64,000 bases of DNA, taken from positions 62,001 to 126,000 of the forward strand of contig JADNYV010000093.1 in the NCBI GenBank assembly GCA_015501055.1, read 5' to 3'. The position numbers and the translations under genes are program-made. The DNA comes from Mucidula mucida (Eukaryota; Basidiomycota; Agaricomycetes; Agaricales; Physalacriaceae). Positions 24,192 through 37,024 of the stretch are shown piece after piece (positions within the stretch are counted from its first letter, which is position 1; each line of letters opens with the position of its first letter). Below the pieces are notes generated by a model that saw nothing but the letters and a program-made list of their open reading frames with translations, was not told the origin of the DNA and searched no databases.

Positions 24192-24915
24192 GTCGGTACG
24201 TTTTGCCGTCTGTCCGTGTACCCTGACTGATGTATACATCAGACTATCGCTTACTTTTCCTCGGTTTTTATACTCTCATTATCGCGCTATGATACCTCAT
24301 CATCCGAAAAAGTCGATTAGCATTACCTTTGTACATGATGTTTTCGACAAATGACTTGATACCTGTATATGACAGCGCGATGTGAAAAGTTTCATGCCGG
24401 TATACGTTCTCCGAAGAAAGGTATAAAGACTACGTACGCATTGCAAACTTCTTGGCACGCTATGGCGTCCGGAGACTAGGTCACGGTCAGTCTAAATTTG
24501 GAGGTCTGGCCTGTTACACCGCCACCACGTGTAGAGCTGCCTTGCTTCCTTCTCTCCTACGCATTCCACCCAGCTTCATTTTTGTAAAGCCTTACGCTCT
24601 GAGCGAGTCCAACCACTTTGCGACTGCCTTGACTTGACTCGTGCAGATCCCGCGAATCGCTGTGGAGTGATTTACACCGAACGCTTTCTTTGCAGAACGA
24701 CGCCCTGGTCTCGAGTCCGAACTAGAAACAAGGCGACCCTATCAACTTTGACGCTGCTTCTACTTCCTTGCCACATGGCGTGTCCCGCTCATGGGGCAAG
24801 GCAAAATTACGGATTATCTACGCCCGCCGAAAACCGGCGCCTTCCTTGCACATTACCATGACAAAAAGTCTAGCTCAACGAACGGCGCCCTCGTTCATCG
24901 ATGTACTCCGTGCCG
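24192..24915. other. Intergenic region between the two GH7 genes
   Basis: 3' flank of gene 1 and promoter of gene 2; no further gene seen. Confidence 0.5.
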
Positions 24916-24921
24916 TGTGTC

Positions 24922-24928
24922 TATAAAA
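24922..24928 (+). promoter_or_regulatory. TATA box of GH7 gene 2
   Basis: TATAAAA in the context GTCTATAAAACG, 83 bp before the ATG at 25011. Confidence 0.55.
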
Positions 24929-25010
24929 CGTCTAGAGGAATGAGTGGATCTATAATCACCACGCCCACTTACTTTCGTTTTATTTCACGCTCGTTCACTG
25001 GTTGTTCGAC

Positions 25011-26845
25011 ATGTTTGACAAGACCGCCTTACTCTCCTTGACCTTCCTGGCCACTGCGTGTGCGCAGCAAGTCGGTAGTCTGACGGCGGAGACGCACCCT
25101 TCGCTGAATATCCAGCAATGCTCCGCTGGCGGTACTTGCGAAACGCAGGTGCGCGGCCCGTCTTGTTTCTCGTCGTTGACTTATGACAATCTCTAGTCGC
25201 GTTCTATTGTACTTGACTCTAATTGGCGGTGGACACATGAGGTCTCTGGTTCGACGAACTGCTACACCGGCAACGAATGGGACGACTCCCTCTGCCCCGA
25301 TCCCGATACATGTGCCACCAACTGCGCCATCGACGGTGCCGACTACGCAGGGACCTACGGTATCACGACCTCCAATTCTTCCCTCACCCTGAAGTTCGTA
25401 ACGGAGGGCGCGTACTCTACCAATATTGGCTCCCGCGTCTACCTCCTCGAAGATGATAGCAATTACCAGCTGTTCAGCCTCAAAAATCAGGAGTTTACCT
25501 TTGACGTCGACATGTCGGGCCTTCCTTGTGGCCTTAACGGCGCTCTTTACTTTGTTCAGATGGACGCCGATGGTGGGTCCTCCAAGTACACGAGCAATAC
25601 CGCTGGTGCTGCCTACGGAACGGGTTACTGCGATGCTCAGTGCCCCCATGACATAAAGTGGATTAACGGCGCTGTACGTGAGCGTATCTTGTAATACGAG
25701 CTCTACTGATTCTTCTTCGTTTAGGCTAACGTCCAGAACTGGACGGCTTCCACGAACGATGGCAATTCCGGCACAGGCCACTATGGAACGTGCTGCTCGG
25801 AGATGGATGTGTGGGAGGCGAATTCACAGGCTACCGCCTACACTCCCCATGCATGTTCTATCGATGGCCAGACACAGTGCGAAGGCACCGACTGTGGTGA
25901 CGATGCGACTGGCGAGCGGTATGCCGGCCTCTGCGACAAGGACGGCTGCGACTTCAACTCGTACCGTATGGGCGATACCACGTTCATGGGCACCGGCATG
26001 ACAGTCGATACCAGCTCCATCATCACCGTCATTACCCAATTCATCACCGCCGACAACACCACGACCGGCGCCCTCTCTGAGATTCGTCGCATGTACGTCC
26101 AGGACGGCGTCCTCATTCACAACTCCTTCTCGACGTTCGATACACTCACAGAGTACAACTCTATCACGGACGACTTTTGCGCGGCCCAGAAGACCCTCTT
26201 CGGCGACGAGAACTCCTTTGCGAGCCAGGGCGGTTTATCGAAGATGGGCGACTCTTTTGATGCGGGGATGGTTTTGGTCATGAGCTTGTGGATGACCATG
26301 CCGTTAACATGTTGTGGCTTGACAGCGACTACCCCACTAACGCTGATGCTTCTGAGCCCGGCGTCTCGCGCGGTAGCTGCGCTACCACCTCTGGCGTTCC
26401 TTCCGACGTCGAGGCGCAGAGTCCTGATGCTTCTGTCACTTTCTCCAACATGAAGTATGGACCCATTGGCTCGACTTACGGGTATACCTCTGAGGCCATT
26501 ACTGGGTGAGTTCTTTGTTCACCTAGCGTTAACGTGCTTTAAGTCATTTTCTGTCTTTAGGTCTTCAAGCGTTGCCGCATCCTCCAGTGCACGGTGAGTT
26601 GTGGACATCTCATTTCGTCTACCGGTCTTCATGAGATTTCTGTAGGAGTGTATCGAGTATTTCCAACACCGCAGCTAGTACTGCGACTGATGAGTAAGTC
26701 AAATCCTGCATCTTCACATTGCATTGATTTCCTTCGCAGTTCTGTTTCTACCACCGCTGCCTTCGTTGGCTCCGCAAGTGCGAGTTCGCCTACTGCCTCC
26801 GCAAGTGCTACCGCCTCGAAGAAGCTCAAGACGTGCTATGTCTGA
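25011..26845 (+). CDS. cbhI: GH7 cellobiohydrolase with Ser/Thr/Ala tail, carrying a one-base loss
   Basis: Exons: 25011-25148, 25197-25673, 25725-26505, 26561-26593, 26646-26693 and 26740-26845. The first three match GH7 gene 1 in position and phase. Signal peptide with cleavage near ACAQQ; catalytic signature EMDVWE with Glu231 and Glu236. Gene 1 reads TGGGATGACC in the SLWDDH motif, whereas here 26288-26291 reads TGGATGACC. One G is lost, shifting the frame about two thirds of the way into exon 3. Downstream sequence is fully conserved in the shifted frame ([13 protein letters not shown] to GPIGSTY), and all later exons join only if that base is present. The last three small exons encode a Ser/Ala/Thr-rich linker-like tail ending KKLKTCYV with no CBM1. 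Either a very recent pseudogene or a base error in the assembly. Confidence 0.85.
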
Positions 26846-27101
26846 AGCGTGTGCTTGTCATAGTCACTTCTACATCTCGATGACTGCTTGATGCATAAAG
26901 TCGCTTAGTGTTACGAAAGGAAAGTAGAAGTTGGTTCTACATAGCGCGTACAATATTGTAGCCTTATCAATGTACCATATAACATACCCGCTTTCCAGTC
27001 TGATCGTTTATTCACTTGGTGTCGCTGCGAAAACGTCCGGAAATGAGCCTCTGCTTCTTGTTGGACGTGGTCGAAATCGTGATTGTCTGCTGAATCAAAA
27101 G

Positions 27102-27747
27102 TTACGCTCCTCCTGCACCACCTGCCGACGCTGCCGAGCTCGACTGCTGATCGCGCCTCATCTGCTCCACGAAGATAAATGTCGTTAGGATGATGTCCGC
27201 CATCCCTTCCGCCATCGGTTCGATCTCCAAAGAGGCTTTCTGCTTCTTGGATAGTATGCCAATGTGATGCCTATGAAATGTCGCGATTGGCGTTTCGGTG
27301 CCATCATTTAGAATTAACTATCATAAATGCGGTGAGACGAGACGTCCAATGTGCTACTTGGATGAAGGAATGCGCACCTGAGGCTTAGTGGATTTGAGCT
27401 TCCATTTATACTCTTTACCGTCTGGACCGGTGAAAATGCGATGTCTAACCGTACATTAGATAGTTCTTGGATCGTCAGAAACTGCGCCACACATACCTGC
27501 CACCCCAACCGAACCCTTTCTTTGTCAGAAAATCATTCGCTTTGACGTCCCTGCCACCCAGTTCTATTGTCGAATACCCAATCTTCTTCCATACTATTCG
27601 CGTTACTGGCGCGCCATCTCCTCTACGAATTGTAGTAGTGCGGTCGGTGAACGTGAAGGGTGTGTCAGTGGTGTACACCACGTTATCCCGGTCATCAAGG
27701 AATGTTTGGTCCTTGAGGGAGCTCCTGGAGGAGAGGTAGAGATGCAT
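27102..27747 (-). CDS. DUF6593 domain protein (177 aa)
   Basis: Three minus-strand exons: 27747-27497, 27444-27378 and 27317-27102. The N-terminus MHLYLSS..FLDDRDNVVYTTDTPF, the GGRDVK.NDFLTKKG segment, FTGPDGKEYKWKL and the C-terminal ADIILTTFIFVEQMRR are the hallmarks of DUF6593, an Agaricomycete family of cytosolic beta-rich proteins of unknown function. The C-terminus is a low-complexity Ser/Ala/Gly tail. Introns of about 52 and 60 nt and all phases agree. The first exon has the only in-frame ATG. Family name from memory; motif agreement is strong. Confidence 0.85.
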
Positions 27748-27759
27748 TATGAATCTGCA

Positions 27760-29030
27760 GCAACCAGGCGTAGCGGGATGTATTTATACGTTCCACCAGT
27801 GACTGGAGCGATGACGTATGTAGGCGTTTTAGGTTGCGGTGAAGGTACGCCACTTCTCTCAGCTGCATGGGGCTTGCTTGGAGTTGACATGGCGGCAGAC
27901 TTGGAATAGGCATCATGCCGAGCTTATTTTGCTATACAGGCAGGAGCGCCGAGTCCGTTGTAAGTAGAGGAATATCAAGCAGGCTTCAGCGATACTGTTC
28001 GTAGAACCAATCTAAACAACAGCGCGGCGAGAAAAGATATGCACTGAAAAAGGTCTCGGAAAAAGTTTTGAGAGTGGAGAGAAAGGGAAGAGATCGGACT
28101 CCTGGAATGAACGCAAGTATGATTTTCAGGTTGGCGTATCCCTCTGAGATATCAACGGTCGTACGAATGAAGCGGACTCGTGTGCACATTGGACGTCGAT
28201 GCAATCATAATGATGAACGAAAGTCCGAACCATCCGAAAGTGACTAAGGACCATGACACGTGCCCGTGTCGCCCTTCTCTTTTTACGATCATCATGGCGG
28301 TGTCACGCCCGCCAGAGACGCGTTTGTATCACCACATAGCCAAGGTTGACGATTGAATATGATGTACGTTCTTCATTTTCAGTATTATGCGGTTCTCATT
28401 ACTTGATGTGTGTTCTGAAGGGCCTAGCACGACGTTGATACTATGAAGACCTCTTTTGGATTGCTTTTGCTTTCTTCGCTTTCGTCGAACGACGCCGGAA
28501 TCGCGGACGGTCGCAAAAAACTTCCTTTGATAAGCTTGCCAGTTCTTTATTCCTCCTTCCGTTGTCTCTCCCATTGAGCCCCCATCCGTAGCTTTTATAA
28601 GACCATTGTTGGAAATGCGCTGTCCGATCGCTGGCTGGCTTCACGGCAAGGAAAGGATGCATTGCATGCAGCCTCTAAGTTTCTTCATCTGGTGTCAAAG
28701 TCTACAGTGCGCCTCTCGAATACATAGCGTTGTAGATTGTGGCGGCATATAGTGCGAGGCGCCCACTTCGCATTACCGATCGGTGATGGTAAATACGTAC
28801 CGTTAGGATCAGGACACGAGAAACGACACAGGACTGCCAGGGAACCGTGGGAGGTGTCTTACACATGTATGTACCTGTGTCATTGCATCAGATTTCTGAT
28901 TTGACTAGAAGTTTTAGCTCTAGTGGCAGTGGAAAAGGTTCATCACCGGAAAGACGCGATGCGCTCTTTCATTGGCTTTGAGATTGCATGCAGAACAGGG
29001 TACTACATCATGATGAATCCATGATCGTCG
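27760..29030. other. Intergenic stretch, no supported gene
   Basis: Short frames on the minus strand (28574-28329, 28662-28441) have no domain, splice support or paralogue. Confidence 0.35.
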
Positions 29031-29034
29031 AAGA

Positions 29035-29378
29035 GAAGGACAGTCACGTGCAATCGCCATACTGTTTTGCCCAAATACGACGATGCAGTGTAAAGAAATG
29101 ATCTTTCCCTTCCACGGAATACCGCTGTGTAGACGTATAAACCATAGTGAAGTCTTCCCGCATACCGAAGGCCCTCGCCATAACCATTGAATCCAAACGA
29201 CCTTCCAAAATCGAACAAGGCGTCGGCTTCATTGTAGTCTCCGAGATACCATCATTGTACGTACGTTTCCTCTTCATCTGCAAGAAGAAGTGCTTATACT
29301 TTTTTCGGCAGTCTTCTTTGTCTACCGACTAATATACGAAATCCTACGGCACTCTGTTCATCACCAGCTATCTCTCCC
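29035..29378 (+). promoter_or_regulatory. 5' flank shared by DUF6535 copies E and F
   Basis: Parts of 29035-29378 align with 33065-33416, strongest over the last ~190 bp, which holds TTATACTTTTTTCGGC and a pyrimidine-rich leader before the start codon. It differs from the flank of copies A-D, so E and F form a separate subfamily with its own promoter. Confidence 0.5.
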
Positions 29379-32300
29379 ATGTCTCTCTCAAGCGACTCGC
29401 CCCCATGGCGCGCGAGTGTAGATCAATCAACACCTCTTTCCTCGCCGACACCTCCTACCTCACCCAATAGCGACATTATCACCGGGTCGCCCGATACATC
29501 CCGCCTGCATGCGGTCAACCAATCAGTTCTAGAATGTTTTCATCTTGCGATGGAGGGTGAAGAAGTCCCGGCTATGATAGCGCCGTGCCACGAGCACCCC
29601 GGAATGAATAGGCGTACCGTGTTCGGCATGAAACTCTCAGTCGGACGCTCCCAGAAAGGTTGATTGTCTGTGTTCTACTGTGATTTAATCGTCTAATCGT
29701 GTTGCAGCAGGAAACGACCCATTTAATTACGAAGTTAAATATTTTGAAGACGAGCCATACAAGGAGATGGCAGAGGACAGCAGGTTTTGGAAGACCTGCG
29801 TCGATGAGGCGGCAAAAGTGGATGCCGGTAAGGTGGCGGACTGGACGGATGCGCTCGACGTTTTGCTTGTTTTCGTGAGTACATCGCTCGCCCACTGCTT
29901 GAAACTCATTGGTCGGCTTTCAGGCTGGTTTGTTCTCGGGCGTCGTCTCGACATTCGTGTGTCAGACCTTTCAGAATCTACAGGTCGACCCAACAGAGCT
30001 CGTGTATATCGTAGTGGACGAGCTTCTCAGTATTCAACGCGCTATCGATGACACGGACCCGGCTCCTCCAAACACGTTCCTCGCTCTGATACCTCCTTCC
30101 ACGCGTCCCGAACAAGTCTTTGGGTCAACACGCTCTGGTTCGTGAGCCTGACGCTCAGTCTGACAACGGCGCTTATCGCCGTCGTTACGAAGCAGTGGAT
30201 ACACCAGTACATGGACTCTGCCCAGTTGGGTACCCCTCGCGCTCGTGCTCGCGTTCGTCAGTTCAGGTTCATCCAGCTGGAAGCGTGGCATGTTCCAGCG
30301 ATTATAGGACTTTTACCTGTCTTGATGCACGTCGCCCTTGGCGTTTTCTTTTCGGGTCTCATCATCCATATTCGCTCCTTGAGCACCCCAGCGGCATCCG
30401 TCGTTGGATTGATTGTATTCTTCGCATTGCTGGCCTATGTAGGCACCAATCTCTTCCCGGTATATGATCCTTCCTGCCCATACAAGACACCCCTTTCGGC
30501 TTACGCGTACATTGTCTTCTACCGCACTCGCAATTTCTGTTGCTTCATTCTTCCCACAGCCCTCACTGCCTGGGGCCGCGTATCAGTGTCCTTTGTGAAA
30601 ACACCTTAAGTCGCACTGGCCCAGTACAATTGTCACTGCCTTCCGAGGTCAAACTAGTCGAAGCAGATGATGATGCCTGTGCAGTCGTCCCTTTATCACT
30701 CACGGCGGCAGAGGAGGTGATAGTCAGCCATCTGTCCGACTCCCTTGATGCTCGTGTAGCTGCTTGGGCGTACACTGTTTCTTCCAACCCATCTGTGCGG
30801 AACATCGTGCTACAAGCAATCAGCAACCTTCCCGTCCATGTGATCCCTATCGTTAAACAACGCATCGGCAGAAAGGCTCTCGAGAGTGCGCTCAACGACG
30901 TTCTCAGCTCTTCCGACTATTGGGACTCGTACCGTCAACCAGCATTCGAACGTCTTCTACGATCCACCTTTCGACTGTTCCCCAACACCAACCTATACCC
31001 TACTATTATACAATCTTCTCGCCGTTGTGAGGGTTCGTTGGCCATCCTTCTTGACATCTGTAACTCCGATGGAGCTGCTGAGTTCGTCAGTGAACAGATT
31101 TTGCGCCCATCTGTAAGATACGACGCTGCTATCTGGGCCCAGCTTTTAGCAAACGCGTTCTACTCTGATTCAGCATGGCTGGAGGCAGGAACCTTCGGCG
31201 AGGGTTCTACAGTATTCCAGACCTTTATTCAATGGTTCTTCCAACCTCATTCGTGCTCGCTATGCCAAAGTCCCACAGTCTACAACGTGAGAACGTGTGA
31301 AAAGGATTGTAGCTTGACTGTCATTCGTAACGGCCAAAGCTCAGTATCTCCCAATGACCCTTTGTATCTACGGACAGCTGTCATTGACTTTCTGCAACCG
31401 TCGCTGTGCGATTTTCTGCTGCACATGGTTTACCATTCCCCGCTGTACGACGAACAGAGCGATCTACCGAGCGATATTAGGCTTCGCCTTACCCTGATAC
31501 AAAGCAAGTGGCTGCTGCGGACTAGTTCGGATGAAAATAGTTTATCAGCCGCCTCATTCCTGATCATAATCATATCCGGTAGTGTTGGGATAGACAGCAC
31601 TATGGACAATAGTCACCGTTGCCATAAAGCAATCTTCCCGGCGACTTTTCGTGCTCTGAAAGCTGTTATAACACTTTCAAAAATGCTCCCCCTTATCTCC
31701 GACATGCTCTCGTCCGTTGTTCATGTAGAGTGTCAAATCCTCTTGCCAAGACTCTGTATTCAACTATGCAAATGCGAATGGTTGGCCATGATGGGACCGA
31801 TGTACTTTCGTCAAGTCAGTTTGGACAGGCGGTCATGCTCCTTTGCCGCGGCTGCGTTTGCCGAGGCACTTCATGTCCTAAAGCGCCAGACTAGCTTGAC
31901 GTACAACGATGTCCTGCAGTACACGCAGGACACCTCAAATCTCCTTGTTCTTTGTCGGATTTTGTTGTTGTCGGACACTAAAAGACAGCTGAAACTTGGG
32001 CGATTGATCTCGCTCATGACACCTATGATGCGGTCAACATGCCTACAAGACTTGGATACCTTCATTTACAATGATGAAGACTCCTGCACAATCTATTCAG
32101 ATCTCCAGACGTACCCTATGCACCCCCATGAAGACGGACGAGAACTGTCCTTCAAACCTGTAGCCGAATTACCGCTTGTCGTTGCCGACTTTTCAAAGCA
32201 CGTTGAAATGCACGGGCATGACTGTGGTTGTACTTGGAGCACTTGTGTGGAGGAAGTATGTTGCTTTTCCGTGCAATTACTGTCAGGTTCGTCTCTTACT

Positions 32301-32423
32301 AATCAATATCAACAGGCTAACGTTGCGATTCTGGAGACGAGGATTGGTAAGTGGTGGCGAAATTCCTGGCCGTTTGTAAATCCTCCGGAGACTCCTCTGC
32401 AAGACGGGACGGCCATGGTATGA
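29379..32423 (+). pseudogene. DUF6535 membrane protein, copy E (second subfamily), two frameshifts
   Basis: Exons 29379-29658, 29708-29874, 29924-32255 and 32316-32423; the last intron has TACTAAT upstream of its acceptor. Exon 1 is Ser/Pro/Thr-rich and its end (CHEHPGMNRRTVFGMKLSVGRSQK) parallels copies A-D. Exon 2 has NDPFNYEVKYFEDEPYKEM and DALDVLLVF. Exon 3 has membrane segments AGLFSGVVSTFV, LWFVSLTLSLTTAL, IIGLLPVLMHVALG and a following hydrophobic stretch. A one-base loss near 30055 and a shift between about 30560 and 30610 break the frame. From 30615 to 32255 the helical C-terminal region is open. Function unknown; membrane protein by sequence. Better preserved than copy F. Confidence 0.8.
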
Positions 32424-32429
32424 GGGAAG

Positions 32430-33060
32430 TCACTAGTTTCCTGGATCATGATATGTACGAGTTGTAGTTACATAAATACCCATTGATTGAGACGTCCAGT
32501 TCGGATTGGGGTGCATAGTCCAAAGTCGTGTGAGCATAAGTTGCAACGTCGGCGCATAGACCGCTCAAAGCGCCTTTCCCAGTCTAGTCAATGTCTGTGT
32601 GCCTCCAGGCTCCGGTAAGTATGATGCGGATGAGAAAGTAGTGCCAGCGAGCGACAATTTGGACGTAAGAAGTACCATGTCGGGCTGGAATTACTGGAGA
32701 GGATCCTGCATAGAAGAAAGCCGCATATGGAATCGTGTCGTGGCAAGAAGCAGAATAGGAGGGTTGAACACAACGACAGACTCAATATATTACGCTAAGT
32801 CAAGCAAGACCGAATACCGGCAGGATGTAGCGAAGGACGTTCGCAATCACGAACCACCGCTCAACGACATTTTGGATGGGTTGTGTGTTCGTGGAGAGCG
32901 TGATACTCCTCTGGGGGCCCCATGGGACAGGCGTGACACCAGGGCTATTGCACATCAAGAAGAAAGTCGAGATGTATATCAATCGTACGATCCTATCTGG
33001 TCTTGTGCACCTAGTTAATTGTACAAGGAACGGGGTTAAACGTTGATGCATCATCAAACC
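32430..33060. other. Spacer between DUF6535 copies E and F
   Basis: No supported gene. Confidence 0.4.
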
Positions 33061-33416
33061 AGGAGTAGTCACGTGCAGGCGCCAATGCTTTTTTTGCCCA
33101 AATGCGACGACGCGGTGTCGATGTACTGCCTCACCACACTCAGGTACTTTCGTTTGGGTCATATATCGCCGTATTGAACTACCACGCTATGCCTCGCGTG
33201 CATCCTTACCGCTACCACCCAAGACAAACATACAAACGACCTTCCAATCATCGAACAAGGCGTCGTCTTCATTGTAGTCTCCGGGATACCATCATTGTAC
33301 GTATGTTTCCTCTTCATCTGCAAGAAGCAGTGCTTATACTTTTTTCGGCAGTCTTCTTTGTCTACCGACTAATATACGAAATCCTACGGCACTCTGTTTA
33401 TCGCCAGCTATCTCCC

Positions 33417-36400
33417 ATGTCTCCTCAAGCGGAGTCGCCCCCATGGCGCGCGAGTGTAGATCAATCAACACCTCTTTCCTCGCCGACACCTCCTACCTCA
33501 CCCAATAGCGACATTATCACCGGGTCGCCCGATACATCCCGCCTGCATGCGGTCAACCAATCAGTTCTAGAATGTTTTCATCTTGCGATGGAGGGTGAAG
33601 AAGTCCCGGCTATGATAGCGCCGTGCCACGAGCACCCCGGAATGAATAGGCGTACCGTGTTCGGCATGAAACTCTCAGTCGGACGCCCCAGAAAGGTTGG
33701 TGTCCTTGTCCTACTGCGATTTATCCGCTAATCGTATTCAGTAGGAAACGATCCGTTCAATTACGAGATAAATATCCTGAAGACGAGCCATACAAGGAGA
33801 TGGCAGAGGACAGCAGATTTTGGAAGATCTGTGTTGATGAGGCAGCAAAAATTGACGCGGGAAAGTGGCGGACTGGATGGACGCACTTGACGTCCTTCTC
33901 GTTTTTGTGAGTACCTCTGCGCCGTAGAATTTTCCTCACTAAAGCGTGGTTTTCAGGCTGGTTTATTCTCCGCCGTCGTCTCGACATTTCTGTGTCAGAC
34001 CTTTCAAGACCTGCAAGTCGACCCGACGCAACTCATCTACATTGTTGTACACGAGCTTCTAGCAGTGCAACGTGCGATAGACGAACATGGTCCTGGATCT
34101 TCTAAACGTGTTCCTCATTCTGACACGTTGTTCCATCCTTCCCGCACGGCGACGTGGGTCAACGGGCTTTGGTATGTCAGTTTGACACTCAGTCTGACGG
34201 CGGCACTCCTCGGCGCCCTCACGAAACAATGGATACATCATTACATGAATTATGCTCAGCTGGGGACACCGCGCGCGCGAGCTCGTGTGCGATACTTCCG
34301 ATTCATCAGCTACAGGAATGGCATGTTCCCGCCATTATCGGCCTTGTGCCGGTCATGATGCACATGGCTCTGGGCATATTTTTTGCTGGCCTTGTCATCC
34401 ATACACGCTCGATGAGCACGCCCATTGCGCTTGTCGTCGGAGGACTCGTACTTTGTGCCTTACTCGCATACACCGGCACCAATCTCGTTCCCGTTTTTAA
34501 TCCAACTTGTCCTTACAAAACTTCTTTATCGGATTATGCTTACACTGTATTCCGCTACGTCAGCCCATACTATTGCTCTTTCACTTTACCTGCAGTGACA
34601 CGCACATTAGTCTCGCCGGCTGACGGTGGATCCGTACCTTCAGGAATCAATCCTTCACCCGACATCGCGACTGCTCGGCCACCGTCTCTTATGGCCGCCG
34701 AAGAGCAAGTCGTAAAGAGTGACACCCATGTGGATGTACACTGTCTCATCGAACCCATCCGTCCAGAACATTGTCTTACAAACCCTGAACAGTCTTCCGC
34801 TCCATGTATTGCCGATTGTCAGAGATCGTATTGGTTCTGAAGTTCTTCAAAAAGCTCTCAGGGGCGCTATGAGGTCCTCAGATCTGCTTGTGCCGGAGAA
34901 GCAAGCAACATTCGAACGCCTTCTACGCTCCCTTCTCTGTCTCTTTCCCAGGACGCTTGTGAGCGGTGTAAATGAGCTCCAAACTCAATACCGGAGCGGA
35001 GCGCTCATTATCCAGACTTGTTGACTTTGAAAGTCCTGACGCCGCTGTAGCTGTTATCAGCGAGGAGATACTGAAGCCCTCTCGAGAGTACGATGCGGCT
35101 ATGTGGGCCCAAATCATTGCCAACTCGTTGAGATCCATTTCCTTCTGGTTATCGGCGGGAAGCGAGGGCTCCGTGCTCTGGAAAACCTTCGTCGCTTGGT
35201 TCATTTCGCACCATACGTGTGCACTCTGTATAGGTCCGGGTGATCGTAGACAACGACTTTACTCATTAGTGGCGCCAGGTGGTCGGGATTTGACAGTCTT
35301 CAGGAACGCTGATCCTAATGTTATCCCTCCAAACGAACCAATGACCCTCCGAGAAGCTGCTGTTTGCTTCCTGCAACCGTCGCTGTGTAATATCATACTC
35401 GGAATAGCATATCCCTTCGCATGCTCCCCACTCGATAACATTCCGATATTCGATTGCGACTTGCCCTTATACAGACGGACTGGGTGTTAAGTACGAGCTG
35501 CTCAGATGACACTGGTTCAGCCATTGCAAATCTCATTAGGATTGTTTGCTGGAGTGTTGGAATTGATACCTGCGACGGTTCCAGGAATCATGATGGCATT
35601 CGCGCCGCCACTTTCCATGCATTGCGGAATGTTATCGGACGAACCTTTCATACTGATATACTCTGCCTGCGAGACATGCAACGAATCCTTCATCCATTCT
35701 TCCGATGTCTTGCGAGGGAAGAGGCTCTGGTTCAAGAATACGCACAGTGGATCACAGAATCTCTTGCGGCGAAGATTATCAAGGTGGTTTTTACAGGACC
35801 GAATGAATTCCCTGAGGCGCTACCATTCCTAGCTGATGTTCTCGACGCCGCTGTTCTTTCCAAGTGCCCAAAATATTGCCAAAGATATGTTCCGAGCTTT
35901 GCAGCCGCGACTGGTTAAAGGTGATGGCTCCGCGCTTGTTAGGTCCTGGTCATTGCACGGCGCCGTCCTTGGATAAACGGTCTTACGCGTTTATGGCTGC
36001 CGCATTCGTTGAGGCGTTCCACGTCCTTGGAGATCTATCCAGCCCGATATACGACGACATGTTGATCTATATACGAAAGTCCTCAAACCTTCTCGTGCTA
36101 TGCCAGACGCTATTGCTTGCAGATACCGAGAGGCAGCCCAAGCTTTGGCGTTTGGTACCCTCTGTTACTTTCTCACTCTGGGCATCGTGCTTACAGGACT
36201 TGACTGCGTTCGGTCTGTCCGACGTTGCTCGTGTTACATTCGAGGAACTACGAATGAATCATGTTCATCCGTATCGAGATGTGGATCAGCCGTTGACCTA
36301 TTTCGCCTACGAAAATGTGTTACACAGATTTGCAACACATGTTCGTGAACACCACCACGACTGTAATTGTTATGCGGACGCAGTACGTTAAGATTGACTA

Positions 36401-36509
36401 GCGGTTTCAACCACTGATACTTTCACAGGTTGAATCCTCTCGCGTTGACCGCCGGTGGCGTACACACTCCAGAGAAGGCGACCCGCAAGGTGGCTCAAGA
36501 ATAGTTTGA
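33417..36509 (+). pseudogene. DUF6535 membrane protein, copy F (second subfamily), heavily frameshifted
   Basis: Exons 33417-33695, 33742-33906, 33957-36382 and 36429-36509. Exon 1 is almost identical to copy E, but a base is missing near 33687. More single-base losses lie near 33767 and 33863 in exon 2, and near 34310, 34727, 34970-35000, 35450 and 35870 in exon 3. Each is visible as a jump between open frames that individually keep family sequence: LWYVSLTLSLTAAL, WHVPAIIGLVPVMMH, NPSVQNIVLQTL, AAMWAQIIANSL and so on. Splice sites are still canonical. The gene is clearly dead or the assembly is poor here. A tandem partner of copy E about 4 kb away. Confidence 0.75.
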
Positions 36510-36514
36510 ATTCG

Positions 36515-37020
36515 TAGTACTGAACGTTCGGGGTATCTCAGACTTGTAAACCATAAGAGCTATCTACTTTCCATGGGAAATAGATTCGTAGCTATATACT
36601 GTTTGAAGTTGAGACGCTCTGGCAGGTAGGAGAACGGCGTCGCTTGCCTGACAGATTTTCTCACGGTTCACGTTAAAAAGAACGCCACACATAAGTGTTC
36701 CTTCCTGGTTACTGTCCAGTACATGGAGAGTCGGCTGTGATGAAAACTATGACTCCGAGATCGTCGATGCCTCGTTGGAGGGCCTTTTGTTCAGTTGTTG
36801 TTGAGTCTGATCGGTCCTCTCTAAGTGTTGTTCAAGGTTCGACTTATTGTTCATTAACGACAATACTTCTATAAACTCTTAAACACCTTCGGAATGTCCA
36901 TTTCTCCTCTCTGATATGCCCGAATCACGTCTAATCCGCTCCACAAGTTTCCCCTGTCAATCAGCGACCTGTGGACTCGTATACTGGATGTTGTACCTTC
37001 TTCTTGGATGAAGTAACGAG
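36515..37020. other. Intergenic stretch, no gene seen
   Basis: Between copy F and the coiled-coil gene; no feature recognised. Confidence 0.4.
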
Positions 37021-37024
37021 GACG

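Noticed and set aside
25029..25781. 250-codon minus-strand open frame opposite GH7 gene 2
   Set aside because: Antisense shadow of a highly conserved GC-rich coding exon; a similar shadow (23421-23999) exists opposite GH7 gene 1. No motif, no introns.
26740..26845. CBM1 cellulose-binding module at the end of GH7 gene 2
   Set aside because: The tail has a single Cys and none of the aromatic or Cys spacing of CBM1.
33102..33731. 209-codon open frame extending upstream of DUF6535-F
   Set aside because: Only the part from 33417 is conserved with copy E; the upstream part is the shared non-coding flank, and the end runs into intron 1.
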